The position numbers and the translations under genes are program-made. Source: Macrostomum hystrix (lineage: Eukaryota; Platyhelminthes; Macrostomidae). From it: a stretch of DNA of 64,000 bases. The notes under the pieces were generated by a model. The model was not told where the DNA came from, did no database searches, and saw only the letters and a program-made list of their open reading frames with translations. Shown in pieces: positions 47,401 to 57,993 of this stretch. The first letter of the stretch is position 1. Each line of letters opens with the position of its first letter. The stretch spans positions 13,386,001 through 13,450,000 of the forward strand of contig CATNEN010000038.1 of assembly GCA_950097015.1 (NCBI GenBank). Reading direction: 5' to 3'.

Positions 47401-50400
47401 TTTCCTATGACTTATATTCTTTGAACTTTATCTTTCTAAATCACTTGTCATGTCCTATTCTCACTTTCTCACTATGTATTCTTTGACACCATTTTCCGTT
47501 CTTACACTAATGTACATCTTGCACAAATGGCATTTAGTTGTCTCACTGCTACCTCCACTGCTGGTCTTTGCTTCCTCACATGATGGTCGTCAGAGTTTAT
47601 ATGTCTCGAATAGCTGCTGCATTTTCGCCCTTGCTACCTCCAGACACGGTGGCGCTCGTAGCAGCTGCTTTCTGGCAGCCAGGCTTCCAGCTAGTCCTCT
47701 TGTAGGTGCGGTAGCTCCGACAGCACATTGACAACCAGAGCAGCAGCATAACAGCGGCTATGCAGCACATGACGAGGCTAAACACCACCTGTGAGGTGTC
47801 GTGAGACAGACTGAGCATGCCTCCGGCCAGGCACACAGCCACAACCATCAGCATAGAGTGGGCTGTAATAATCTTGCCTGGTGCTGTGCAGCAGTAGCTT
47901 CCTCCGCTACTGCCGCAGTCGTCCTTAGACACTGAGGCACTCTTGATATTGTTGACCTCTGTTAGCGGGGACATTGACGATAAAGAGCACTGAGACATTA
48001 CAGCAACACTTAAAGGATGCTTTTCTGTTGCCAAGAGGCCGACTGCTTTTTCAGTTAGTTTTGGATCGCCAAATGTTTGTCCAGTACCCAGGCTTGTTTC
48101 TGTTAGATTCTTTCAAGACTGACTCCTGTCTCTGTCCCTATCCGCCACAGCTAAATAAGTCAGCTCTGAGAGGAATCCTCACTGTAAAAATCCATATTTT
48201 CTCGATCCCACTTAACAGCAAATGCTTTATAGTTTGGCTATCGATCTCTTTTCAAAATAGTCATTCTAGCCGCTTGTTGGTTAGTAGCTAGACTGAAGTC
48301 CATAAGTTCAGAAGCACTCGGGTCTTATTGTTTGAGCATTCTCGAAGCGAAAAATATTAATTTAGTCTCTTAGTCGTTCAGTCATTCGTTCATTAATTCA
48401 ATGCTTGTTTTAAAAGCAATATCGTAAGCTATTGACTTGACGTTCCTTCCACTAAGGATTATTCTTAACTAATTAATTTTAGGCTAAAGGAAAGCTAGAA
48501 CTCTGCATTAAAAGAAATTGTATTTTGTAAGGTAAATATATGAGCAATTGTGTATATTTTATTCAGTAAGCTCTAGCAGACCGGTGCAAGATTTCGATTC
48601 TCATAAGGATATGGCATGTACTTCCAAAGTATGAAAATTTAGTGCATCTGTCTTGCTTGACTTTCAGCGCAGTGAATCTTTAGATATAAATAAGTGGGTC
48701 ACGAGCCTTATCAAACAAAACAACTTATTCGGTAAATATTTTTACTGAGTAAGACTTAAATACATCTGAAAAAAAGACATTAAAAATTTACAAGTGAAGG
48801 CCAGTACTTTTAGAAAGCACGCTTTTTCTAGTTCTCACGGCAGCCGTTAATTACGCTTTGGGTACGATGAAAAATCCAGCTCCCTATAACGACCAGCTGA
48901 CTGATCTTCTCGTTCATTAGAAATGGATCCCAGCTTGTTGTCTCCCTCTGCAGCAAAGCAAACATGCTCGGATCCACCATCTCCTGAATGCTGGCGCTGG
49001 CTGCGGCTGTACTCTCTCCAGCCAGGACGGCAGTATCCTTGTAAATCTCGCTCATTGTGGCAAACAGTGCATTCAACTTGGCGTCCATGTTGGCCACGTG
49101 CCAGCCCATCATCTCACTGTTATTAGCACCAATCGGATAGCCCATAGTTGTAGACATGTTGCGCATTGGTAGTGACTTTGTAGGTTTGGCACTAGAGGGA
49201 AAGCCGCAGCTATTCTGGTTCTGCTTAAGATGGTCGGGCTGGCTTTCTTTCAGATAAATGTGGGGTGAACTGTGGTGCTGCTGTGGCTCCTGTTGCACGT
49301 GCAGCTTGTCTGGCCCCTGGGTTTGGCGCGATCTGTGCGGCTTTTGCGGTGGTGGCTTCTGCAACTGTTGTTGCTTCTGCTGCCCGTATTTAAAGGGATG
49401 CTGACGAAGTTCCTCGTATTGCTGCCTAGGCTGCTTCTTATGATTACCATATTCATAGCTGTATTTTTTCGGGTCTCGGACTGATTTGTGGTGACTTCGC
49501 ACATTGTCCATGTTGTTAAAGTCCTGCATTTATTAGAAAACAGAGTGTGATATTTGATCGCTACGCAGTTGTTTGATGAAATATAGATTTAAATCTTAAC
49601 TGATCATAGTTTTTCTGCCCGCAAATGATTTGCTTTTTGATATATATTATCATCGTCTGTATCTTTGTCGAAGCACGTTTAGGAACATAAACTAATTATA
49701 TTTACATAAAAATAAAGGACCCACGCTTTTCTATCGTTCGCGTAACAGCGAGTCAAGCCCCTCTGTTCGCACACAGCCGTAGTTAATCAGTGTTCTCTTT
49801 CTCTTTTGTTGATTTTATTACGTCAGTCTTATATTTGATTATAAGACAACCATTATTGCACAAAACGCCTATCCGCTGAAAACTAGTTCTTACGATGAAA
49901 TAAGGATACACGTCCCCGCTAACATCGCCCAATTCGGCTTTTATTATTAGAATCAAATTAGGTTTTCTGTGTAAATGACTGGTTGTTCGTCTCTGGTTTT
50001 TAGCACACAAGAACGGGAAAGTCCTTGTTCGTTAGCCACACAAGCCACTTTCAAAGGGCTTTACTGGCATCAAATGTCTTTGGATCAGTTGGTGGACTGC
50101 TGCTACGGCTTAGGCTTGCCTGGTTATGAATCATCTGCAAGTATGAAGCGTCCCTTGCTCTGCACTGGCCGGCCAATTCCCAAAAGTTGTTCACCAAGTT
50201 CCTCTAGGATGCTACAGGGGAGAGAGAGAGTCAAGGGCGTTAAAGCTACACAGGGAAAGGGAAAATTACGCCTCTTGGATGTAGAAAATCGATTCTGTTG
50301 CCTAGTCTGTTCGTCCTGCTGTTTGAACGTGCGCTCTTTGCCTTCCTAACCCGCTCCCTTTCTTCTCTCTCATGAACTTCTTGGTCCGGTTTCGCGTTGA

Positions 50401-53400
50401 TAAAAGGTTTCCTCCCAACTTTTCGGGCATTCATTTATGCAAGGAATCATTTTGAATGCGCAAAGCCAGATCCAGCCCAATTTCGAAAAAATGTCCACTG
50501 CGCTAATCCTTAGCCTGTTTGTTCTGATTAACTCGGTTGCTGGCGCTCCTGACAACTCCTTGTATGATGGTGTGAAGGCTCAGATTGTGGAGATTCAACA
50601 GCGCTGCGGCAACCAGCCCGTCTGCATCAACAAAGACGTGGAGCTGACCCAGTCAGAGGCGGAGATCAAGAGCATTCTCGAAGATACCATCCGCAAGCGG
50701 GAGACCCTTCGCACTAGCCGCATCAATAGCGTATGTTTTGCCGTGGTCATTGAAAACAAGATGAAGGGCCTATTCAGCATGGAAAATAGTCGCCAGAAGA
50801 TGATGGTCGCCGCTTACATCACCTACAATCTGTTCGAGCGCATGCCGTTCGTTCGACCTACGTCTAATGGTTACTGTGCCAATCGCATAGCGATCTTCTA
50901 CTCGAGGCAGGACTCAACCCTGTACACCTTCGCCACTAGTGGCCTAATGGACCACGCGGAAATCCGTACGGCCTCTGCGGCTGCTCGGCCCTACTTCAGC
51001 AACAGCATTTTGGAAGGCATGCGCTTCCTTATATCCGCTTATATTGACACCGTGGTCAAGGCATCCAGCTAAGAATTTGATGCACTGAAACGTGCCGAGT
51101 GTGACTTTGTAACGCTGTCGACAATTTGCACACCGACCGGCGTTTGCTTGTTCGGCTGAAGCTTCTTCATCGCCTTGCTTTGTTAATTTTTTCGTACTGC
51201 TGTTTTTGTACACGCGCTAAAATATTTCTGAGTATGAAATATATTAAAAAAATCAACGCTCGGATACCTGAGCTGCTGCTAAGCGATACTATTGAGTGGC
51301 CTCTTAATGTGTCTTTATTTGAAAACGCGAAATAAATGTATAAGCACGCACCAATCAACTCTTGTCATTGCGATAAGACTGGCTATATTTTCTTACAAGC
51401 GATATTAACTGTGAGCTATATTAACTATGAACTTTATGAACTATCTTTATAAACGTTAATGCAATACGCCAGTAGAAAATCAATTTTAAAAGTCTTCCTA
51501 TCACCAAACCAGATTTGGACTTACCGCCCGCTGATTGGTGCGTGCTGGCGCCTCGGCCAGGCGACCAGTTGGGCCCGGACCAGATTCGCATCCTGGCCCT
51601 GTGCCGCGGTGGTCTCCTACTGTTAGAACAGAACCGAGCGGTCGGCAGCCTACTGCAGGAGCCGCCGCCCACCGAAGCCCTCACGGCTCTGAGCCTCAGC
51701 CTGGATCAGTCCATGCTGGCCCTGTGGAGCGAGCCGCAGCGCCTGCTGACGGTCTACTCGCTAGTTAATGGCGTATCGGCGAACACCGGCCTGCCAGCGC
51801 CTCTCAGTCGGCATAGTTTGTCCGGCTCCGATCCCATCGGTGTTGGCCTCGGCGCTGGTGGTGGCAGCAGCGTCCTTCTTCGCATGGCCTGGTGCGCCAA
51901 CGCCGCCGTGATGCTGGTCTGGTCGGACCAGCGTTGTCTTCTACCTGCAGTCCGCTCCGACCGATTCGCAAACCGGCTCGATGAATTTCACGAGGGCGAC
52001 GCTGACAGCGGCGCGCCCTTGCTGGCACCGGAGTTCGATGGACTCCGCCTGGTGACCGCCGAGAGGCACGACATGCTGCGACCTCTGCCACGCCCAGTTG
52101 AGCAGCTTTTTAACATCGCTTGTGTGTCTCCAGCCACGGTTCTCCTGCTAGCCCATGATACCATCAGTGGGCAGGCACGCACAGAGACCGCCGCCTATGA
52201 GCTTTTTCTCACCATAGAGTCTGACTCTGACAAGCTGGCCGCTGTGCGCTGCTGTCTGGAGGCGGCTAAGTTTATTGCCTGGCCGCCAGATCAAAAGCGG
52301 GTGCTGCGGGCTGCCAGAACTGGCCTGGCCCTGCTGCCCCCACAGAACAGCAGGTAAGCAAAGCTATTGAATCAAAAGATTCGAAATATGAAATGTATCC
52401 GACCCCAAAGTACAAATATCGTTTCTTGGTGATCTCTGTAATACCCGCTCCAAACCAGGGAGCACCGCACAGACGAGCTGTGCCAACAGCTGCGCCTGCT
52501 GAATAATCTCCGCCTAAATGAGTCCATCGGCTTGCCGCTGACTCACGCCCAGTTTAGCCGCCTGGGCCTTGGCGTCCTGATCGACCGACTGCTGAATCGG
52601 CGCCTTCACCAGTTTGCATTCAGGGCCTGCGAGCTGCTCAGACTGTCAGAGGCTGATGGCCAGGCGCGTGTCATGATGCACTGGGCTGAGTGTCAGATCG
52701 ATGCCCTACCACTTCTGACTGGCGCTGCTACGGCTGGCGGCGGTGTTGGTCGCGAGGACGCTCAGGCGAGCGAGACGCTGGCGGCCGACATCGTGAAGTT
52801 TGTCGGCCAGCGTGCAGGCGTCAACTATGCCCGGCTGGCCGGCAAGGCCGCCCGGTTGAACCGGCTTTTTCTGGCCAGGCGCCTTCTAGACTTTGAGACC
52901 AGATCGCAGGACCAGGTTGAACAGCTGCTGGCTTTAGGTAGTCACGGCAAGGCCTTGGAGAAGGCAGTGCAGTCGGGCGATACGGACCTCATTCAACAGG
53001 TAAGCTGATTGTAGTGAGTGGCTTGCTCTGATTTATTTTTCTGGTAGGTTATGTGAACTTTTAGGCTTTTTTGATCTGGCGTTAAGGACCCTCAAGTCTC
53101 GCTGAGGTGTCGAATGCTTCATTAAGACCCTTGAATATTTTCGCGATCTTCTCGTCCAATCTGTCGGCCAGGTGCTGCTGAAGTTGCACAACATGCGCTC
53201 CGAGCTGGACCTGACAGGCATCCTGCGCAGGCAGCCGGTTGCCATGGCCCTCTATCAGCAGGCCTACTGCGCCAGCGACCCGGCTGCCATGCTGGACCAG
53301 GAGGATCGGCGGGCCGACCTGGCTGTGCTGGAGCTGCGTCGGGCCTTCGACGCCGCCGAGGCAGCCAAACGTCAGGAGCTGCTGGCGTCGGCTGCCTCCA

Positions 53401-54608
53401 GATTCACGGAGGCTGGCATGCCTGCGCTAGCGAAGGAGTGCCAACTGGCCTGCCAGCTGCTTGAGCGCCAAAGAAAGCTAGAGCGAGATCTCAGCGCGCA
53501 TCAGTTTTCCGGCCTGTCGCTTCACGCCACGCTGACCAGGTTGCTTGGCAACGGAAGCGAGAAACTAGCCGAGACGCTCAGACGCGAGTTTGAAGTGCCC
53601 GATAAGCGCTGGTGGCAGCTACAGGTAATTTGAATGGATTTTTGTGCCAATTACTTACACAAGACTGTTATCTGAAATTTGAAAGGACAGATCATTTCTT
53701 ATTAACCGCTTAATTACGAGTATTCGTATTTCTGAGCAGTGATGAACTTCTTCTCTAATAGTATAGTAGTATAATCTGTAATATAATAGTAATATAATCT
53801 GAACCAGGTAGAGGTTGTAGCCTAGTGGTTAGGGCGTCGGACTCACGACTTGAAGGTCGGGGGTTCGATTCCTGACTCCCCTGAACAATTTGTGTCCTTT
53901 AGCAAGACACTTAACTCTGCATTGCTTCAGTTTACCCAGCTGTTAAATGGGTACCAGCATCAGCTGGGATAATTGAAGGTGGGTGTGGCGTCCCCCCAGT
54001 CCATGGACTGAACAGCTGTACGCAGCCTTCAGATGCGCCGCGCATTAGCTGCGGCTGTGCTGTCGGCTGCACATCTGACCCAATTGGGGCAGGTGTAATC
54101 AATTATTATTATAAATTATTATTATTATTATAGTAATAATAGTAGTATTAGTATAGTAATAATAGTAACCTTATGCTTTGAGTTGCGTTTAAGTGTTTCG
54201 TGACTCCAATTTGGCTTGGCTAAACACTCCTAGGTAACAGCTCTGGCCAAATCCGGCCACTTTGTTGAGCTTCGCCGCCTAGCCGAACGCAAATCGCCGA
54301 TCGGCTACGCTCCGTTTGTTCTGGCCTGTCTGGATGCCGGCAACGAGGCCGAGGCCGCGGCCCTATTGCCCAAGGTCGAGCGGGAGCAGCGCTTCCGCTG
54401 TCTTTGCCGCCTGCGACGCTACACCGACGCTATCGACCTGGCCAGCAGCCTCAAAGCGGACGCGCCCTATCACCTGGAATACCTGCGCCGGCAGCTGGCC
54501 AGAGAGGAGGCTAGGCAACCAGGTCAAGCCGGCGTGCGGGAGGCCGCCCAGAGGTTGCGATCTCTGCACCAGACGATGGCAGTTGGTGGAGGTGGCGGCG
54601 GCGTTTGA
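44443..54608 (+). CDS. VPS16: VPS16, core subunit of HOPS/CORVET tethering complexes, seven exons
   Basis: Links the other class C Vps proteins and tethers membranes at late endosome and lysosome. Exons 44443-44498, 44971-45145, 45233-45509, 51513-52353, 52459-52999, 53172-53624 and 54234-54608 have GT-AG borders and matching phases; total 2718 nt, 905 aa (human 839). The N-terminal propeller region (exons 1-4) has YGGPLAVFRRNN, STESLLCVQTDGSLLSY and FGTGVAIAT as in VPS16. The C-terminal alpha-solenoid has GLPLTHAQFSRLGLGVLIDR, SGDTDLIQQ, RRQPVAMALYQQ, FEVPDKRWWQLQV and AERKSPIGYAPFV, collinear with the human protein. A Gly-rich tail closes the chain. Intron 3 is 6003 bp and contains three other open genes, a retrotransposon fossil and a minisatellite; intron 6 contains a SINE. 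Intron 2 is only 87 nt, divisible by three and stop-free. Confidence 0.95.
45780..46510 (-). mobile_element. Non-LTR retrotransposon fossil (reverse transcriptase) in VPS16 intron 3
   Basis: Minus-strand fragments in two frames match reverse transcriptase blocks: LGPKGIVFLCSLFNFCLSNS, then a KLLENIL stretch, then STALLVPIKFLCDCLNLAKP and QKALDKLNH (the AFDTVNH position). This order is that of CR1/I-like elements. At least one frameshift separates them, and the YxDD region is not recognisable. The host intron places it antisense to VPS16. Confidence 0.78.
46979..47293. repeat. 24-bp minisatellite, 13 copies, in VPS16 intron 3
   Basis: Copies of TCTCAACTATGACCTGCTCT plus CAAA. The 24-bp period keeps two plus-strand frames open (NYDLLSNL and STMTCSQI repeats). 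Not regarded as coding. Degenerate copies continue to about 47360. Confidence 0.95.
47597..47998 (-). CDS. Unrecognised two-transmembrane protein nested in VPS16 intron 3
   Basis: Minus-strand frame of 133 aa from an ATG at 47998 (MSQCSLSSMSPLTEVNN). A Cys/Gly segment (DDCGSSGGSYCCTAPGK) precedes two hydrophobic helices, about residues 44-66 (ITAHSMLMVVAVCLAGGML) and 71-94 (QVVFSLVMCCIAAVMLLLWL), then a basic, Cys-containing stretch (CCRSYRTYKRTSWKPGCQK). This suggests a small tetraspan-like or hairpin membrane protein with possible palmitoylation sites; family not recognised. It is antisense to VPS16 within a single intron. A longer frame to 48034 would need a non-ATG start. Confidence 0.6.
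   Translation of the reverse strand: MSQCSLSSMSPLTEVNNIKSASVSKDDCGSSGGSYCCTAPGKIITAHSMLMVVAVCLAGGMLSLSHDTSQVVFSLVMCCIAAVMLLLWLSMCCRSYRTYKRTSWKPGCQKAAATSATVSGGSKGENAAAIRDI
48828..49529 (-). CDS. Unrecognised Gln/His/Pro-rich protein nested in VPS16 intron 3
   Basis: Minus-strand frame of 233 aa starting MQDFNNMDNVRSHHKSVRDP. The first 110 residues are basic and Gln/His/Pro-rich (QQKQQQLQKPPPQKPHRSRQ) and likely disordered. The second half looks folded, with a helical stretch (GWHVANMDAKLNALFATMSE) and SWDPFLMNEKISQLVVIGSW. No domain recognised. A possible acceptor (AATGCAG) overlaps the first codon, in which case translation might start at the internal Met 7. It is 830 bp upstream of the two-TM gene on the same strand, so the two could be co-transcribed. 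Confidence 0.55.
   Translation of the reverse strand: MQDFNNMDNVRSHHKSVRDPKKYSYEYGNHKKQPRQQYEELRQHPFKYGQQKQQQLQKPPPQKPHRSRQTQGPDKLHVQQEPQQHHSSPHIYLKESQPDHLKQNQNSCGFPSSAKPTKSLPMRNMSTTMGYPIGANNSEMMGWHVANMDAKLNALFATMSEIYKDTAVLAGESTAAASASIQEMVDPSMFALLQRETTSWDPFLMNEKISQLVVIGSWIFHRTQSVINGCREN
50491..51072 (+). CDS. Secreted TPM (MOLO-1/YgcG-type) domain protein nested in VPS16 intron 3
   Basis: Intronless 193-aa protein. I chose the ATG at 50491 rather than 50437 because it starts a clean signal peptide (MSTALILSLFVLINSVAGA, cleavage near residue 19). The mature part has CGNQPVCINKDVELTQSEAE and RINSVCFAVVIENKM. It also has YCANRIAIFYSRQDSTLYTF, then residues resembling the TPM-domain order: a Cys before a hydrophobic strand with FYS, a YT/F strand, an Arg/Ala-rich helix, YFSNSILEGM and a final helix. 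In nematodes MOLO-1 of this family is an auxiliary subunit of levamisole-type acetylcholine receptors. Here there is no C-terminal transmembrane helix, so it is probably secreted. Family assignment is moderate and function unknown. It lies on the same strand as VPS16 inside intron 3, 440 bp before exon 4, with AATAAA at 51331. Confidence 0.72.
   Translation: MSTALILSLFVLINSVAGAPDNSLYDGVKAQIVEIQQRCGNQPVCINKDVELTQSEAEIKSILEDTIRKRETLRTSRINSVCFAVVIENKMKGLFSMENSRQKMMVAAYITYNLFERMPFVRPTSNGYCANRIAIFYSRQDSTLYTFATSGLMDHAEIRTASAAARPYFSNSILEGMRFLISAYIDTVVKASS
51331..51336 (+). promoter_or_regulatory. Polyadenylation signal of the nested secreted-protein gene
   Basis: AATAAA 259 nt after the stop codon and 177 nt before VPS16 exon 4. 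Use of this signal inside a VPS16 transcript would truncate VPS16. Confidence 0.5.
53811..54165 (+). mobile_element. tRNA-derived SINE, copy 3, in VPS16 intron 6
   Basis: Most intact copy: A-box TAGCCTAGTGGTTAGGGCG, B-box GGTTCGATTCC at 53862-53872, body with ACAATTTGTGTCCTTTAGCA, AAATGGGTACCAGCATCAGC and GGTGGGTGTGGCGTCCCCCC, ending in an ATT microsatellite from about 54096. The tRNA-like head does not form a normal anticodon arm and acceptor stem, so it is not a tRNA gene. Same orientation as VPS16. Confidence 0.93.
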
Positions 54609-55556
54609 TTGCTGTCTTTGACTAGGATATCATGGAAATAATCAATTTAGTCATTGTGTTAGCGGTTTTCAACAAAAAAGGATTATAATTAGTGTGTCCA
54701 AAATGATCATTCAATCATTAATATAGTTAATCTTCCTCTGTGGGCTACTTACAATATAATTGGTTTTATTTGGATTGTTAAACTCTAAAATTAAAAAAAT
54801 AAAAGTTTTTACTAGTATCTGCATCTACCCGTGTAATTTGATATTTATTTGCGCTTTAAATTTGTCGATTTTACACTGAATAGCACCTGATTGACATAGA
54901 AAATAGCACTGATCAGGTTTTCAATTGATGTTACATCAAGTTGAGCATGCTACTTGTGATTTGATCTTCTACTCTATTCTTAATCGGCAGTATTTTTTCA
55001 CCGGCTTGTTGACTCTTGTGTGTACAGAGATTAGCGTGTTTATGTATGTTTAAGTACGAGTAATAAGCACATCATGCACTCATTATAAATATTATTTCGC
55101 TCTATTTACTTAACTAATACTTAGCAATTTGTGAACTGTACATTTTGAACTAATTTGCCTATTTAATTACTATCTTCGTGGCTGTTGGCTCGCTTGTTTG
55201 TGTACGAAGATCAGTTATTTTTATGTTATGATTGTTGTATCTAGCACGAATTTATGTCAACGAATCGAAGTCACAGATGAATAAACAATTATGATTTCTG
55301 CGCCAGTTCTTTTAATACCGTTGTCTTATTACCTTGTCTGATATCTTATTTTAGTAAAATGTAAGAAAACTAATTAGTCAGTAACGTCACTGCTCACAAA
55401 CGTTGATTGGAAGAGATAGATTAATTACTGATTAATAGAAACTTGAAAATTTTATCACGTGAAATTTATACTGCATTTGAAAATCTGTATTTGTACTGAT
55501 TTTACTGGTTCGATTGGCATAGCAATTAATAAAGCACCTCTAACTGACTGCAGAGC
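54609..55556. other. VPS16 to SEC11 intergenic DNA
   Basis: AT-rich. Candidate AATAAA signals near 54797. The acceptor-like CTGACTGCAG ends three nt before the SEC11 ATG. Confidence 0.5.
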
Positions 55557-56454
55557 ATGGGCCTCCTGGACATCAGCTTTCTGTCTGACCTGAAGCGCAT
55601 GAACAAGCGCCAGGTGTTCTATCAGTTTCTGAGCTTTGGTATGATTGTCTCCTCGGCCCTGATGATCTGGAAGGGCCTCATTGTGGCCACTGGTAGCGAG
55701 TCGCCGGTGGTTGTGGTGCTCTCTGGCTCTATGGAGCCCGGCTTCTATCGCGGCGACCTCCTGTTCCTAACCAACAATCTGGATGACCCGATTAGGGCCG
55801 GCGATATTGCTGTGTTCCGCATCAAAGGCCGTGACATACCCATTGTGCATCGGGTGCTTCAGGTAGGTTGTGAGCAGAAAACTCTCGTCAGTAAAATAAG
55901 CATCATGATGTGCTCTGAACGGGCTGGGTGGCTAAGCGGTGCATCCGACGCTAGCGGAGAACACTAATGCGCAATTACGCGTGTATGTACACAAATGTGG
56001 ATTATCTGCCCCATGTGCTTTACGCTATACTTTTGCATAGTAACGGATGCAATGTATACCTGTGTGTTTGTGCCAAGGTGTAAGCGGAATAGGCATGCAA
56101 AATTTTCTCCTTGCTGGCTGCAGCTCAGCTCCTACAACTATTTAAAATGTGATCTAAGCTTGCTCTTTTATTCTCAACCATGCCCATCCCAACACCGCCT
56201 CCCTCCGCCAGGTACACGAGCGCGACGATGGCTACGTGAAATTCCTCACTAAAGGTGACAACAATGCCATAGACGATCGCGGCCTATACGCCCCAGGCCA
56301 GATGTGGCTGGAGAAGGGCGACGTGATTGGCCGAGCCAAAGGCTTCGTGCCCTACATCGGCATGGTGACTATTATCATGAATGATTATCCGAAGTTCAAG
56401 TATGCCGTACTCGGGCTACTAGGAATCTTTGTGCTACTTAACCGGGAGGCCTGA
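55557..56454 (+). CDS. SEC11: SEC11, catalytic subunit of the signal peptidase complex
   Basis: ER membrane serine protease that removes signal peptides. Exons 55557-55862 and 56212-56454 join in phase 0 (182 aa; human SEC11A is 179). A single N-terminal membrane segment lies at about residues 21-44. The catalytic Ser-His pair is Ser58 in SGSMEPGF and His98 in IVHRVL. Exon 2 begins [20 protein letters not shown] and has the [10 protein letters not shown] motif with the conserved Asp124, then [20 protein letters not shown] and a hydrophobic C-terminus ([13 protein letters not shown]). All family landmarks are present, so it should be active. The 349-bp intron contains nothing recognisable. It follows VPS16 on the same strand. 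Confidence 0.96.
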
Positions 56455-57296
56455 ATGTTCGTCAGTTCGAATTTCTGCTGTTTTTGCGAGCCTTGAGGAC
56501 AGTTGGAAGTGTAGCTGTTACAAGCAGAAGTATAAAAGCCTTTGAGACTGCTCAGATCCTAGACTGGCATTCAACGGCTCGCCTGTTGCTCTTTTCTCTA
56601 GCTTTCGCGTTATTGCTTCTATCGCTCCTTCTTTCCGCCTTCATTGCTGTTGCTGTTCGTATTTCTGTGTCCGTTGTATGGCAGGTCTCGACTAAGTCAG
56701 TTCCGCCCGTTTCGCATTCGGTTTCTTAAATAGCTTCTATTGTGCTTGCCTCAGTTTAATTCGTATTAGCAGCACTGGGTATCGAACTCTTGTTTGTGTC
56801 GATTTATCCTGTGCAAGTGAACTCCAGGTGACGGTTTAACTGAGCTACTAAATGTCTATCTCATTCAGTAGCTCCAGTTTCAATCAATATTCTGATTGGC
56901 TTAAAATGGTCAATTGTCCTCTAGCAATAATGCAAGCGCGAATTTACCATTTTTAATTGAGGTGATTGGCTAGGCATTACAAATAGCGCTTGTTTAATTG
57001 ATGTTTTCTTGTCCTGTTCGTGGTACTAAATTTTGTTGTATGCTATTAAGATTGCCTATATCAATTAAAATGTTATTCGGCTTGACAGCTGTGGCTACTA
57101 AAGTGGCTGTTGGCTGATGATGCCAGCAGCCAACTGGACTGCCAGCCCAACTGCCATTTTGTGCAGGCTCTGCAAAGACTTGTCCGATTCAATTCATTGG
57201 ATTTGCGCAATCTTCCCTAGCCTAGCCTGGTGCCCTAGGAATATTAGAACTAGAAGCATCATAAACTACCAACTATGAGTATATATGTATATTGAA
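56455..57296. other. Intergenic DNA downstream of SEC11
   Basis: An 81-codon Ser/Leu-rich frame at 56484 overlaps the likely SEC11 3' untranslated region and shows no domain. Several CTGATTGGC/ATTGG motifs occur near 56890-56970. No gene called. Confidence 0.45.
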
Positions 57297-57522
57297 AGCC
57301 ACCCACGGTAGTATCCAATCCCAGCCACCCTCCGTAGCATCCAATCCTAGCTACCCTCCGTAGCATCCAATCCCAGCCACCCTCGGTAGCATCCAATCCC
57401 AGCCACCCTCCGTAGCATCCAATCCTAGCTACCCTCCGTAGCATCCAATCGCAGCCACCCTCCGTAGCATCCAATCCCAGCTACCCTCCGTAGCTTCCAA
57501 TCCCAGCCACCCTCCGTAGCTT
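57297..57522. repeat. 26-bp minisatellite, about 9 copies
   Basis: Copies of AGCCACCCTCCGTAGCATCC plus AATCCC, with AGCTACCC variants. The minus-strand frame of GGWLGLDATE-type repeats is a repeat translation. Confidence 0.95.
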
Positions 57523-57726
57523 AATGCCTTCGATTTCTCACTTTCATAATTTTTACCTTACTTATGCTCGTACGTGATTTGCACTAAAATAAATAGCTTA
57601 AAACTATCTATGGGTCTAACTTGCTGATTGCGTTTGTTATTAGATAAAGGCTTGTTTGTCTTTTTAGCGATGAGGCCAAATAAGGCAACTTGTTATTGCT
57701 TCATATGTTAGTAAGCAGAGAGACTG

Positions 57727-57993
57727 ATGGCCAATGCTTCTTTTGTCTCCACGGCTTGGCTCCCATTCGCCGACGTCACTCCAGCCGGCAGTCGAGCTTT
57801 CTTCTTCTCGGCCACAGTCGGCCAGCGCTTTGAGCTTCTAGTTCAGTTGTTGCTGGCCTTTTTAATAATTGGGGCATTCTCTCTCTACCTGGTCAACGCG
57901 TGCATGCGACCGACTGTGCAGAAAGCCGCGTTCGGCTACTCCAAGAACGACTTCCTGGAGGGTGCTTATCTACACGATGGTACAGTCGATTAG
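57727..57993 (+). CDS. Small single-pass membrane protein, family not recognised
   Basis: Single-exon 88-aa frame starting MANASFVSTAWLPFADV. One strong hydrophobic helix spans about residues 36-57 (FELLVQLLLAFLIIGAFSLY). It is preceded by a short N-terminal segment with an N-glycosylation sequon (NAS) and followed by a conserved-looking tail (CMRPTVQKAAFGYSKNDFLE, then GAYLHDGTVD). GC-rich codons against an AT-rich background and an acceptor-like AAGCAG eight nt before the ATG support a real gene. It sits between SEC11 and LNPK on the same strand. Both neighbours are ER proteins, which hints at a secretory role but proves nothing. AATAAA at about 58220 could end its transcript. Confidence 0.7.
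   Translation: MANASFVSTAWLPFADVTPAGSRAFFFSATVGQRFELLVQLLLAFLIIGAFSLYLVNACMRPTVQKAAFGYSKNDFLEGAYLHDGTVD

Noticed and set aside
49975-50349. 124-aa plus-strand frame upstream of the TPM-like gene
   Set aside because: No domain, mixed composition, stop-poor by chance; may be leader sequence of the nested gene.
53811-53885. tRNA gene
   Set aside because: A and B boxes are present, but no cloverleaf can be folded and a SINE body follows; two other copies share the body.
56484-56729. 81-aa Leu/Ser-rich frame after SEC11
   Set aside because: Pyrimidine-rich sequence in the likely 3' untranslated region, no supporting splice sites or domain.
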